NCBI GenBank assembly: GCA_947069175.1
Contig: CAMTDV010000007.1
Span: 53,706,083-53,770,082 of the forward strand
Direction of reading: 5' to 3'
Length of the DNA stretch: 64,000 nt
Source: Scalesia atractyloides
Taxonomy: Eukaryota; Streptophyta; Magnoliopsida; Asterales; Asteraceae
Part shown: positions 10,559 through 21,321 of the stretch, one piece after another
How positions within the stretch are numbered: position 1 is the first letter of the stretch
Layout: each line of letters starts with the position of its first letter
Made by a program: the position numbers and the translations under genes
Notes under the pieces: model-generated
The model's database searches: none
Seen by the model: the letters and a program-made list of their open reading frames with translations, nothing else
What the model was told of the DNA's origin: nothing

Positions 10559-11520
10559 CTAGAATTTAAGAGATTTTTGTTATGATTTAGGTTGGTTAGT
10601 TATCCCTTGTTCCTTGTGATCTATTCCGTTGGGGTATCACTCTTACTAATCCATGCTGCTTCCAAGGTTGAGTGTGGACCTTTACAAGCGTTTGAATGTT
10701 TGGGAGATGTATGTGTCTCGATCAAAGGATAGATATTGAACAAGTTGGGGACATCTGATCTAACTAGGAATTCTTGTTTCATGTTGTGGTGTTTTGTTTC
10801 AAAGTGAATCATTTTCATTCATGATTTCGTTCTTGGACCCGTCTGTCCATTACTATTTCAAGTCAAAGTTGACATCTTCCCCCTGCTTCTTATTCCACAT
10901 TGAAGTGCTGCCAAAACGACGGGCTATCGCACTTGGATTATCGGGCTGATCGCACGAGAAAAGTGTTTCCATTTCTCAACAATGGAGGGAGCGATGGAAC
11001 TTCCGTTTGATTTGGAGCGCAGATTTGAATCTTGAAGGTGCATTTATGGTTTTTGGGAGGATTGAATGTTGTTGATTTTGGGTATGGTTGACGATAGCGG
11101 TTAGGTTGTTGAATTGAATCGATTGCGTATTAGGCAGCTTGTATTGACATTTGGCATCCTATGCGCTGCAGATTTTCATGATCTCATTTTTCTAAGCGAG
11201 AATGGAGATTCTACATAGGCAATACGTATCCAACATTTATGGTTGGACGTTTTAAGGTCCATTTCTTTTAACGAAATGAACCATTCAGCTAAAATAAATT
11301 GAAGAATAATAAAACATATAGGGTTTGGGTTGTGTATTGGGTTGATGCATATTCCCCTTTGTATATCATGATCATGATTGGATCTTTCGAAATGTTCAGC
11401 ATTTAGCCTGTAATAAAAACGGGTAAAACAGAAGTAGAATGTCATGAATTTGAGTGATACCAGTGTGACACTTGACACTCATTTAGTTCGAATGCGTTGG
11501 TCGGGTGTTGGCCTAATGGC
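10559..11520. other. Anomalous indel-degraded segment bridging A LTR and C gag/leader
   Basis: Left part (10559 to about 10740) is a degraded plus-strand copy of the A LTR (2343-2560). Right part (about 10830-11520) is a degraded minus-strand copy of C/A-type gag and leader, paralleling 1-613 with a base missing every ten or so positions. Degradation straddles the junction of two opposite sequences and stops a little further right. Its 962 bases are close to the 981 bases needed to finish the A 3' LTR. It may be a real rearranged relic or an uncorrected assembly bridge. Confidence 0.6.
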
Positions 11521-11971
11521 CTTCGTACTCTCATCGTTAGTCCCCAGGTAGGCAAACTGGTCCGTTATATTGGATTTGTACGAATGGTAACCTAGACAGA
11601 CGTTCCGACTACCGGTACTTGTACCCTTACAGTTATATATGCCCGTCGTAGAACTCACTTTGATGAGATTGAAAAATGAAAAATGCGACAAAATCTTGAA
11701 TAAAGGAAATATGAGGATGATTTGAATATGTGAACATTGAAATATGCGTGATGAATGTATATGTAATCATGTTATGTTTGACAATAAGTATAACTCATTA
11801 AATATCACACAATATGATAGTGGAAGTGTTTGCATGAATTTGTGTGTGTAATAAATACGAAACAAATAAACATCATGAGTTTGCATGTAACCACATAAGC
11901 AATTAAAATCTAATCAACTATAGTATAGGCTCTAAGGGTCTAATAACCTATCCTATATCCCTATAGTCAAA
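11521..11971 (-). other. Leader of gypsy element C next to its 5' LTR
   Basis: Non-coding leader on the minus strand, homologous to 3340-3770. It runs from the PBS leftward to CTTCG at 11521-11525, where the left leader piece (1-613) would join if element A were removed. The joined order matches the uninterrupted leader of A. Confidence 0.7.
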
Positions 11972-11984
11972 AGTCTGATACCAA
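11972..11984 (-). other. Primer binding site of element C
   Basis: On the minus strand this reads TGGTATCAGACTT, a tRNA-Met-type PBS with changes near its end, a few bases from the LTR end. Confidence 0.85.
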
Positions 11985-13040
11985 TCTTCACACCCCGACC
12001 CGCAGCGGAAATGGTGATCGGGGCATGATTGGGTTTTCACAAAGCTCATGACATTTACTATAAAGTTTCATATTTATTATTTCTTTTTAAAGAAGAACAT
12101 TACAATAAACATACAAACACAACATGTTCCAATACATTTTCATTCAAATTACAACTAGAGTACAATTACAAAGAAAAATAAAACTAAACGTTCATTCCAA
12201 GGCATTAACTTGTTTATTCTTCTAGGCCATCCTATGTGTTTCCTTTCTCAACCGGAATCACCTGTATCATGTGTAAAATAGGGTTTTGGGTCAACAAAAG
12301 TTGGCGAGTGAATCTTATTTAAATATTTGAAAAGGGTTAGTTATGTTGGTTATTTGACTAAAATTGTGCATAACCAAATATGAATAAACGTAAATGTAAA
12401 ATTAATCACAAAACACATAATATCAATAAATGCACAAGCACAATGATGAACAATGAGATCAAGACTCAATCAAACGGAGCCGATCGAATGAGGCACGCGA
12501 TGTTCAACTCGTCTCCCACGAGGAACTGATGGGCTAATGAATGTTTTGCACGCAACTTGAAAAATGTAAACACGTATCAAGTAAACAATATTTACATCAT
12601 AAGTTTAGGTCATATAATGGTAATGGCACAAGTTTGAATAAACGAAATATTTAGAGCGACACATGATACACCCCAAAACATGAATAAAAAGGGGAATTTG
12701 TAAGAATTCACTCACAGTGGGTGCGTTCCTTGATGACGATGAATGCGCACGAATTTTTGGATTTGATCGACGAGGAAAACTACCTAAAATAATAACGAAA
12801 TGGTTCGGTAAAAAAATGGATTTTATTTGAGATTAATTCTTTTAATTCATAATCTTAATAGGATTTTTTAGATTTATTTTTGTGAGTTTAAGGACATTTT
12901 CTAACTTTAAAAATATTATTTTTAAGTATTTTTAAATAATTTTCTGATTAAATAAATAAATAAAATAAATAAAAAAATATAAAAATGTTGACTTTTTGAC
13001 TTTGACCATTGACCGTTGACCGGTCGGATTCAGTTTATTC

Positions 13041-13119
13041 ATGCGCTGAGTGAGGTTCGAACTCGTGACCTCTCGTATGCGTGCACGCAGCTCTACCAAC
13101 TGAGCTACGTGTCTAACCG
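13041..13119 (-). other. tRNA-like module c4 in LTR of C
   Basis: Counterpart of m4. On the minus strand: GGTTAGACAC, the canonical D-arm TAGCTCAGTTGGTAGAGC, then a B-box-like GAGTTCGAACCTC. The D-arm is unchanged between A and C although the sequence around it has diverged. Confidence 0.7.
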
Positions 13120-13211
13120 AAATAATCTCGTTTTTAATTATATATATATACAAATTATATTAATTCATTTATGTTTCTATTTAAAAAGCTTTGATAATTG
13201 CCAGAACCGGT

Positions 13212-13290
13212 TACAGAAGCAGGATTCGAACTCGGGACCTACGGTTCGTGTGCACACAGCCCAACCAGTTGGGCGGTGTGTCTAACCTGT
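13212..13290 (-). other. tRNA-like module c3 in LTR of C (covaried hairpin)
   Basis: Counterpart of m3. After GGTTAGACAC the hairpin is CACACCGCCCAA / TTGGGCTGTGTG (11 of 12 pairs), against CACACAGTCCA / TGGACTGTGTG in A: the sequence differs but the stem is kept. A B-box-like GAGTTCGAATCC follows. Confidence 0.7.
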
Positions 13291-13374
13291 TAGTTTTCTT
13301 GATCTTTATTTTATTTAAACACTTTCTGTGAAGCGATATGTCTCGTTTAAAAACAATGGATTTAATTTCAGTGG

Positions 13375-13454
13375 ATCGGAACACAACAGACTCGAACCCG
13401 GTATCATGTATGTAAAATGCACACAGTCCACCGCTGGACTGTGTGTCTAACCCA
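13375..13454 (-). other. tRNA-like module c2 in LTR of C
   Basis: Counterpart of m2 with the identical 11-bp hairpin CACACAGTCCA / TGGACTGTGTG and a B-box-like GGTTCGAGTCTG. Confidence 0.65.
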
Positions 13455-14173
13455 TTCAATTACTGATTTTAATTATATTTATAAACGACTCGCTGTTTCA
13501 TCTTCTTCGTTTTATGAAACCAGAGAATCAACCTGACTGTTTAATCAATCTTCTTATTGAATTAGTTAATTGATTATTATGATAATGAAAATAATTTAAA
13601 CAGAAAAGGATTTAAGAATGTTGTACCGAACAGTTGTGATCTCCGATGAAGTTCCGGTGACTGAAAGAAATTCCGCGGAGGTGTAACTTGCGACAGAGGA
13701 TCAACAGGAAGTTTGAGGTGAGTGTGGGTGACTTCTGTCAAAGCTCTAGAAGTCCTATTTATAGAGTAGGGCAATAATGGGATAGATTCGATTTTCCAGG
13801 CGAGGTTCCGACGGTTGTGGTCAACTCCGGCGAAGTGAGAAAAGAAACGCAAGAGTTAAGAGAGTTTGAGGGAATGAGCGAGTTCGTGCTGTGGGTTATG
13901 GATTGATATTTATAGTGTAACCACTCAATCATAGATTTCGGTTTCAATTCTTAAAAGCCAATGATTTCTTTCGGTTTTCAAATCAATTGATTTTGGTTTT
14001 CTGTTTTAACTGATGTTGGAAATCAGTTACACACGTTTAATCATAAGGAAAACGTCAATTTTGTTGATTGCAAAATTTTAGTTTTCGACAGTTACTGGTT
14101 TTTGCGATTTGACTTGCAGGTTTTTGCGTTTGTTTTGATATAAGACTTAACTGATTTCTGGTTATTCCTAAAT

Positions 14174-14252
14174 ATGTGTGTAGCGCAGTGGTGTGTTGTG
14201 CGTTTGTTCATCCGGGTGACCCGGGTTCGAAACCCGGCGTCTCCTTTTTTTT
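14174..14252 (+). other. tRNA-like module c1 with T-run (antisense to LTR of C)
   Basis: The best Pol III-like unit here. A-box TAGCGCAGTGG (14180-14190), a perfect T-arm CCGGG-TTCGAAA-CCCGG with B-box GGTTCGAAACC (14221-14237), and an eight-T run right after CTCC (14245-14252), a Pol III terminator. It lies on the strand opposite to the LTR, as m1 does in A. No pairing acceptor stem was found. Confidence 0.7.
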
Positions 14253-14430
14253 ATTCATTATTTATTATAAATTTTCAATTATAGATTTTAAATTCTAATA
14301 TATTTATTAATTATTTATTGTTTAAAATTGATATGAACCAAAAATACGCAACGAACTTTATAACTGAATGTTTGACTGATAAACGAAGCGGGTTTTGGAA
14401 ACCCTTTTTTTTTTTTTTACGGATGTTACA

Positions 14431-14960
14431 CCAATTACCCCCAAAATCCATAAGGCATGCTCTTAACATATCCACAAGTGTTTGGATGGTCCTTTCTGAC
14501 TGACAATCCGTTTGGGGATGATAAGCGGTACTTAAGTGCAATTTAGTACCAATCCATTCATGGAACTTTTGCTAATAACGGGAGGTAAACTGCGTATCCC
14601 GGTCTGACACAATGGATATGGGTACTCCGTGACGGGATATAATTTCATTCACAAATATTTCCGCCATCCTTTCTGAGGGATAAGTTTCTCGAATTGGTAG
14701 AAAATGGGCACTTTTAGTGAGACGGTCAACAATGACCCATATGGCATCATGCCCCTTCCTCGTTCTTGGAAGCTTAGTTACGAGGTCCATGGTCACGTCT
14801 TCCCACTTCCACACCGGGATTTCCTAAGGGTGCAACTTCCCGTACGGTTTCTGATGTTCCGCCTTTACTTAAGAACATGTCAAACATCTCGCGACTTACT
14901 TAATAATATCATGCTTCATTCCGGACACCAATAATTCTTTCTTAAATCTCGATACATTTT
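14431..14960 (-). pseudogene. Integrase fragment of element B
   Basis: Catalytic core on the minus strand. The piece 14814-14572 gives WVIVDRLTKSAHF (first Asp) and IVSDRDTQF (second Asp). After a frameshift, 14541-14431 gives STAYHPQTD and QSERTIQ (Glu), with Cys in place of the usual Gly before QSER. It ends at DFGGNW, where the C LTR starts. The zinc-binding part (14815-14960) is present only as frameshifted remains. All three catalytic residues can be seen, but the gene is cut in two. Confidence 0.85.
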
Positions 14961-15018
14961 CGTGGCTCCGGGTGAACCGAGTATCGTGACTTTTGAGCTT
15001 CCTCAAAGAGCAACTCCT

Positions 15019-15650
15019 TTACATCACAATGCCAAGGTACCCAGATTCGGCCATACCTTGTTTTAATCCCATTACGTTCTCTTCCAACTTGTGTGCGAAT
15101 CCTTTAGTTCTTTCTTTCCTTGGATCATTCGCATTTAATGACTTAATCTGAGCTTCTCGTACACTTTCGAGGAGGTTAGGTGTAACTATCATTTTCATTG
15201 ATTTTACCCGAATTGGGGGCGGGTATTCCTTTCGACTTAGAGCATCTGCCTCGAACATTAGCCTTACCGGAATGATAATGGATGGCACAGTGGTAATCTT
15301 TAATAAGTTCTAATCATCTCGTTGCCTCATATTAAGATCCTTCTGCTCGAAGAGTGTTTGAGGCTTTTATGATCTGAGTAGATCATGCACTTTGTTCCAT
15401 ACAAGTAATGCCTCCATATCTTCAGTGCGAATACTACCGCTGCCAACTCCAAATCGTGAGTCGGGTAGTTACACTCATGTTGATTTAGTTGTCTAGAGGC
15501 ATAGGCAATGACCTTACCCCTTTGCATCAAGACACATCCCAAACCTTGATGCTAAGCATCCGTGTACACAACTAAATCTTTCGCACCATCAGGTAATACT
15601 AGCACCGACGAACTTGAAAGTTTTTCCTTCAAGGTCTGAAAGGCTTTCTC
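15019..15650 (-). pseudogene. RNase H fragment of element B
   Basis: The piece 15542-15327 shows GKVIAYASRQLNQHE, THDLELAAVVFALK and YSDHKSLKH (YTDHK in most relatives), which hold the Glu and an Asp of the RNase H active site. The piece 15288-15019 gives EADALSRKE and the spacer to integrase. Frameshifts and a short deletion separate the two. Several TGG/CAA codons have turned into stops. Confidence 0.8.
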
Positions 15651-16640
15651 CTGATCCCCCAATCAAATCTTTCTTTCTTTTTCGTTGGCTTAGTCATGGG
15701 CAAGGCTACCTTAGAAAAATCCTAATAAATCTTCTATAGTAATTGGCTAAGCCTAAGAAACTTCTTACTTCACTTGGGTTCTTTGGAGGAACCCATTTCA
15801 TTACGGCCTCTTCCTTAGAAGGGTCTACTTGAACACCCTCTTCATTAATCACATGGCCAAGAAATTTCACTTCTCTTAACCAGAATGCCACTTGGAAAAT
15901 TTAGCATACAACTTTTCCTGTGAAGTGTTTCTAACGCCTCACGCAAATGGCAGGCATGATCGGATTCACTTCGGGAGTATACCAATATATCATCTATGAA
16001 GACTATCACAGACTTGTCTAACATATTCCGACATAACTCGATTCATTAAATCCATGAAAGCAGCTGGTGCATTAGTCAACCCAAAGGACATTACCAAGAA
16101 CTCGTAATGTCCATAGAGGGTCCTAAACGTAGTCTTGGCTATATCTTCCTTACGTACCCGAAGTTAGTGATACCCCGACCGTAAATCGATTTTTGAGAAC
16201 CAACTCGCACCTTGTAACTGGTCGAATAAGTCATCAATTCTAGGCAAGGGATAATGGTTCTTAACTGTCAGTTTGTTTAACTCTCGGTAATCGATGCACA
16301 TTCGCATTGCGCCATCTTTCTTTTTCACGAAAAGCACTGGCGCTCCCCATGGTGATACACTTGGGCGTATGAAACCCTTGTCGAGTAATTCTTGTAATTG
16401 GGTTATCAATTCCCGCATCTCGGTAGGAGCTAATATGATAGGGTGCTTTGGCCACCGTCTTTGCACCCGATTTTATTCAATCCGAAATTCTACTTATCGT
16501 TCGGGTGGAAGCCCTGGTAAATCATCCGGGAACACATCAGGATATTCATTTACAATTTGCACCACTTCAAATCTTGGAGCCCATGGTGAGTATCCACCAC
16601 ATAGGCTAAGTATGCCTTACACTCGTTTTGGACGTATTTG
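15651..16640 (-). pseudogene. Reverse transcriptase fragment of element B
   Basis: On the minus strand: NEYPDVFPDDLPGLP (about 16550), then 16466-16164 with KGFIRPSVSPWGAP, RMCIDYRELN and FSKIDLRSGYH, a frameshifted palm in which FIDDILVYSRSES is intact (about 15965-16010), and 15891-15706 with FLGHVINEEG and RSFLGLANYYRRF. Both catalytic motifs remain. Several frameshifts and stops make it non-functional. Confidence 0.85.
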
Positions 16641-16719
16641 ATCGCTTGGATAAGGGTGCACAATGTAGGTTTTATTTCTCTTTCCCCATGCACAATTATC
16701 TGTCAGCCCCCCGATTGTT

Positions 16720-16870
16720 AAGGGCATGTTGGACTTGAAGTACAATATCCTGGGTAACAACGGCCATTTCTTTCGCGATGTGGGCCGCCATGCAAAGACC
16801 GGAGTTTCTACCACACTTTCCGGTATGGTGACGTCTAACCGTAATCTAGAAGGATTAAATGCAAACAGTC
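16720..16870 (-). pseudogene. Gag stub of element B
   Basis: Only the N-terminal gag motif survives on the minus strand: AAHIAKEMAVV followed by QDIVLQVQHAL. Within about 100 bases the sequence reaches the Pol linker (VFPDDLPGLP). In element A these two points are about 1.7 kb apart, so capsid, zinc knuckles and protease have been deleted here. Confidence 0.75.
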
Positions 16871-17836
16871 TGATGAGTAGAAATTTATTGACACAATGCA
16901 TAAAGTGAAAAATATGAAACTTATAATATGTGAAAATTTGAAACTTAGGATATATGAAAATTCAAAATGTGACACCTCATAAAACAAAATATAACCAACT
17001 AATCCACTAAAAAAACCACATGAGCCACGAATATAGAAAATAAACTTTTGATAAATTGATAGTTCAAAATGAAATATTGAAAATTGCTAGGTTTGGTACG
17101 TCATAGAGTTTAGTATGTTTTCCATGTGTCACTTCCATAATCACCTCCCCCAGTAATTACTAAGCTTTTGCATGGTCTACATATGATCCACCCATTGACA
17201 TACACTTAACACGGACATGTTGACTTATCAAACTGTCGTTCGTTTAGTGACGTTTGGTGCGACATGTTTTGGCCTAATAGGTATCAAGACTTTCATCGTT
17301 AGTCCCCGGGTAGGAAAACTCGTCCTTATTGGATTTACATGAATGCCAGCTTAGATAGGATGCCCCGACTATCGGTACTTAACACTTCTAGTTACTACAT
17401 GTTTGTCACATAAACTCATTTGACAAGATAGAAAACTCAAATGAAATTTGAAATTCAGAAATAAAATAAATAAAATTTCAAGAATAATCGAAAAGAAAAT
17501 AATAAGATTTAAAACTTTAGATAAGTAGAAATAGGAACAAAGTATGGAGGATATAATATTTATATATTATATAGTGTGTGCAATGCGACAAGGGTGCAGG
17601 ACGGAATAATATTGAACTTTATGAAAATATATACACATAACAAGATGTAAGCACATCATACTAAGCATATGATAATTAAAGTGATCATGTGCATGTGTGT
17701 GCTTTAAATTTTTATAAGCTAAGACATTTAATCAAATAAGCTATAACCTAAACCTAATTCACATAAGGTACCTACTTAAACTATAGTAATAGTCTAAGGG
17801 TCTAATAACCTAAACCTAATTCCTTATAGGTATTGA
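16871..17836 (-). other. Leader of element B
   Basis: Untranslated leader between PBS and gag stub, homologous at low identity to the leaders of A and C (for example CATCGTTAGTCCCCGGGTAGG at 17295-17315 against 11539-11560). No convincing ORF or regulatory site. Confidence 0.65.
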
Positions 17837-17848
17837 ATCTGATACCAA
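17837..17848 (-). other. Primer binding site of element B
   Basis: On the minus strand TGGTATCAGATT, two bases after the LTR end GGATGTGACA. It is a tRNA-Met-type site with mismatches at its far end. Confidence 0.8.
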
Positions 17849-17850
17849 CC

Positions 17851-19024
17851 TGTCACATCCTGACCGCAACAGAATTGTACGAGACATGATTGATTGTCCA
17901 AAACTTATAACTAACTATTATAAGTTTAAAATATTTAAAGCATCCTATTAAAAATTGTCACACATTATCATAAAATTCCAAATATTTCATACAAGTACAA
18001 ATTCATAAATCATAAACAAAATCTAGTTTATTAACTAAGGCACTTGCTAAGTGTATTCGTCTTGAATTCGTATCACACTTGTGTACCTGTATAACGCGTA
18101 AAAGAAAAGGTTTTTGTGTCAGCATAATGTTGGTGAATAGATCCAATTTTTAACTAAAAATGTTGTTTAGTTATTACTTACAAAATATACATTAACATGC
18201 AATCTCAAGTGTGATGCTACATCAACGATAAATCAACAATAAACACAATCACCACAACTACAACTGATAACACAACATAATGATAATAGCAACAATAGAC
18301 ACAATGAGATTCATGCCCCGAAGAGCGAATCTAATGATGTTGGCAATACCAAGTTCGACCCATGGCCATGGGAATCGTCAGCCATGGATTCACAATAAAA
18401 ACCTGTGACACAAAGCGGGTAACACATAGATGCACGTATATGGAACGATAGATATTTGGAACAATAGAAACATGTGAGAAATCAATTTTTCTTGTTATGG
18501 ATTTATATAAAAATAGTAGAACAAAACACATGATACATCTCAAAAGGATTTAATGACAAAAACGGGATAAAGGAATAGATCTACTCAAGTTTGCATTCTG
18601 TTTAATCTTGTTTAAACCACATGAACTTGGGAAACCCCCGAAAGATAGTATCACCCTGATATAAGGAATAGCAAAACGAATATATTAAATAAACAATAAC
18701 ATTTCATATTGTGATTTATGGCTTTATATAACCTATAAACTAATTATGGTATTCGGGACCAATTATATAATGCGACATATAATAGTAGTATAAAAATTCC
18801 TAAGTCCATACTTACCTATTGTGATATATGCTAAGTCTAACTTAACCCAATTTCCAACTTAACAATATCTATAATATAGGTAAATTTGTGAGTTATATCA
18901 AATAAGTCCAAGATTCAATTTTTAAGACTTAATGATAACAACTTATACTATTATGTGTTTGGAAATATCAATTCTACAAAATTATTAGAGATTCATCTTA
19001 ATAATTACATGCATATATAATTAC

Positions 19025-19057
<33 letters not shown>

Positions 19058-19879
19058 TATTGTATATAGAATAAGAAGAGAGAGAGACAGAGACAGAGAG
19101 GATAAGGATCCGTTAGCAACCACCCTTCATTGCGAGAGCCAATGTGAACACAACCAAAATACCTAAAAAATCTAAAAAAAACACATAATTTTTTAAATAT
19201 ATATATATATATATATATATTTTAAAAAATCTCTATATTTCGTCACTTAAAAAAATCCAAAATTTCATGTTTAAATTCATGACATTTTATTTGGATAGCA
19301 TTCTAATTTATACAATTTTACATATTATTTTGTGATTAAAAATTCATGATAAATCCAATTGAAGTCTAAAATTTCAAAAATTTCTACAAACTATTCTAAC
19401 ATGATAAGGAACAATAGCTACTGTCAATTTTATCAAAAGATTAGCCTAGGATCAAAAGCCCTAATTTTTACAAACTAAGAACACTAGTTTAACCAAGATT
19501 TCAATTCAAATGTATAATGTCTCCTAATGAAGAAATTGATACTAGGGTTTTGTAGAGCACGATAAATTAACAAGAATGGGCTTTGAAATTACCCGATTTG
19601 GTGCAAGAATGGAGGAGATATGGAATGAACAAGTTTCTAAGCCCTAGAGTGATCTTCGATTCGATTCATGTAGTATAACTAATGAAATACCGAATTTGTT
19701 GTGGAGTTTTGTATGACAAGAGTAGAGGAACATATAGAATTAATCTTGTTGGTAATTTTATGTTTTGATGTAAAACCTGTTTATGAGCATGTGAACTTTG
19801 TGTTCTTTAATGGAGTAATGATTATAAGTTTTACTACAATTAAATGCATGTGAAATGAAACAACTCGGCAATTGAAACT
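17851..19879 (-). repeat. LTR of element B, promoter-distal part
   Basis: This is the 3' two thirds of the B LTR, AT-rich and without coding potential. It starts at the PBS side with TGTCACATCC (LTR end in complement) and is interrupted at 19879 by element E. The missing part resumes at 60135. AT microsatellites (19021-19062 and 19198-19222) and a probable small insertion (19070-19440) lie inside. Confidence 0.7.
19070..19440. repeat. Unclassified dispersed repeat inside B LTR
   Basis: Starts with a GA-rich run (GAGAGAGACAGAGACAGAG), then GGATCCGTTAGCAACC, an A-rich stretch, an (AT)n core and TTTCGTCACTTAAAAAAATC. The composition differs from the surrounding LTR. It resembles a short non-autonomous dispersed repeat. 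I can define neither ends nor class. Confidence 0.35.
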
Positions 19880-20589
19880 TGTTGGACCTACAAAAGAATA
19901 GATGATATTCAAAGCCAAAAGATGATCAAGTGATCAAAAATAAACAAAGTTAGAACCATATTCTCCCCAAAGATAGTGAATCTTGAACACCTAAATCAGA
20001 GCATCTGTTGAAGACAAGTACACATCTGATCAAAGCCTTGGAACCGTTGTTCAAGAAGAAACAAGGTCTGTTGAAGAGCAAAGGTCTGATGTAGAAGACC
20101 AAACATCTGTCTAGCTAAACAGATATTTGGATCAATCAACAGAGGTTAGTCCAAACAAATGTTTATTAATGTAACAGTACTTGTTTTGTATCGGTGTTTA
20201 GCATAATTAGATCAGATGTTAGATTGGCATAATGTTTTTAACATCTGTGAAATCTTTTCTGTTAGGAATGTTACATGCCACTTTAAAGTGATGTTAGCCA
20301 ATCACAAACATAACTTTCTACTTAGTATAAATATATCTCATCGGTTAGAAATCTATCTATCACTACACATCACCTTTTCTTTTGTGCAAACATAATTGTT
20401 AAGTGATCGGCTGAGGGAGGGTCTGTAGGGTCAATCTTTTGTAAAGCAATTTTAACCATTTGGGTTATTAATGAAAAACAATTGTTGATGATGACTTCTC
20501 TTTGTGATTATTATTTTTTCTTATACAATTCAATATTGCTTTGATCTTAACTGTTTTATAATCACAAATCTTGTAACTCAGACATAACA
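19880..20589 (+). repeat. 5' LTR of element E
   Basis: 710 bp, from TGTTGGACC to GACATAACA, followed by a PBS. It resembles the G LTR (for example CAAAAGAATAGATGAT...AAAGCC) and matches 59625-60129, which lacks about 190 bp corresponding to 19976-20167. That extra part is rich in TCTG words (20004, 20025, 20067, 20085, 20106). A TATA-like TATAAATATA lies at about 20328-20337. Confidence 0.85.
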
Positions 20590-20591
20590 AT

Positions 20592-20603
20592 TGGTATTAG
20601 AGC
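20592..20603 (+). other. Primer binding site of element E
   Basis: TGGTATTAGAGC, two bases after the LTR. One mismatch to the usual tRNA-Met PBS. Confidence 0.85.
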
Positions 20604-20750
20604 TACGTCACGTTAACTTGATTTCACAATCAGTTTAACATATAAAGATCAGCTCAACAAGATCCAATATTGTTCGTAGCTCAGAGTTGAAAAGTGAAGA
20701 ACTAAATAGTGTCTTCCACATACTTTGTTTTACTTTAAAAAGAACAAAAG

Positions 20751-21321
20751 AATGGCATAAAATGATCCCGCAATACTGACTTCACTAATAAACCACCTAT
20801 ACTTGTCAGATCTGAATTTAACATTTGGCAACGTAGGATTGGTCATATACTCGCTCAGCAAAATAAAGGCTGTTGGAAGTCCGTTGTTTTCGAACCACAT
20901 ATTCCAATGGTACAAAGTGCCAAGAACCCAAATGGTTTGAGCCAAAGAAGCCGGAGATACTCTGAGCAAGATTATCAAAAATTCGAGATAGATGCCAAAG
21001 CCTTCAATATGGTGGCAATGGCTCTACCGAATGATATCTATGCTGGCTTGTTGCATTGTAACAGTGCCAAAGAGTTGTGAGATGCCCTGAAGGAACAATT
21101 TGGTGGAATGGAGGATGTTATCGAGAGCACTCGAGAAATCCTTAACCAGTAATATGAAACATTCACTCATGTCAAGGGAGAGACCCTGACTCAGCAGTTT
21201 GAACGAGTTTCTGTCTAATAAGTGAACTAAAGTTGGTGTCCAGGAGATGCAGAAATGATGGATGAACACAATCCCAAAAGTTCCACTAATTGTATAATTG
21301 TGAATCAAGTTGAAATGGCGG
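20751..21321 (+). pseudogene. Gag N-terminal part of element E
   Basis: Copia-type gag relic. The readable part, around 20985-21230, contains MVAMALPNDIYAGLLHC, AKEL-DALKEQFGG and GETLTQQFERVS, matching the G gag (LLHCNSVEEF near 55600). A TGA replaces Trp (TGG) in the KELWDAL motif and TAG/TAA replace Gln codons. Frame breaks are frequent upstream. It is cut at 21321 by the LTR of element F; gag continues at 28985. Confidence 0.75.

Larger units (their letters stand above)
614..10740 (+). mobile_element. Element A: Ty3/gypsy chromovirus-like LTR retrotransposon
   Basis: A plus-strand element with a 2710-bp 5' LTR (614-3323), tRNA-Met-type PBS (3327), gag, protease, RT, RNase H, integrase and a chromodomain-like tail, a purine-rich PPT (8821-8835) and a 3' LTR starting at 8836. 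The domain order PR-RT-RH-INT defines Ty3/gypsy. Long LTRs and the chromodomain-like tail suggest a Tekay/Del-type chromovirus (inference). The two LTRs differ by only scattered changes over the first 1.7 kb, so insertion was recent. Even so, every reading frame is broken. The 3' LTR loses recognisable identity after about 10558. Confidence 0.9.
8836..10740 (+). repeat. 3' LTR of element A (identity lost after about 10558)
   Basis: Bases 8836-10558 match 614-2342 almost base for base, with a few indels and substitutions. From 10559 the resemblance to the 5' LTR (2343-2560) is only patchy, with many small deletions, and beyond about 10740 it disappears. The characteristic LTR end GGGGTGTGACA is not found. 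See the anomalous segment 10559-11520. Confidence 0.85.
11988..14430 (-). repeat. 5' LTR of gypsy element C
   Basis: On the minus strand it starts TGTAACATCCGT at 14430 and ends in GGGGTGTGA next to the PBS. At 2.44 kb it is a diverged relative of the A LTR, with the same order of parts. It holds three tRNA-like modules on its own strand and one on the opposite strand. Its right edge cuts straight through the integrase of element B at 14430/14431, so C inserted into B. Small ORFs across the LTR, including ones crossing the tRNA-like modules, are chance. Confidence 0.85.

Noticed and set aside
609..11525. CTTCG as proof of the TSD of element A
   Set aside because: Both copies lie in homologous leader sequence, so the match would be found even without a duplication; kept only as a candidate.
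12932..13459. ORFs of 73-89 residues across the C LTR
   Set aside because: They cross the tRNA-like modules on both strands; the similar peptides are due to the nucleotide repeats, not to coding.
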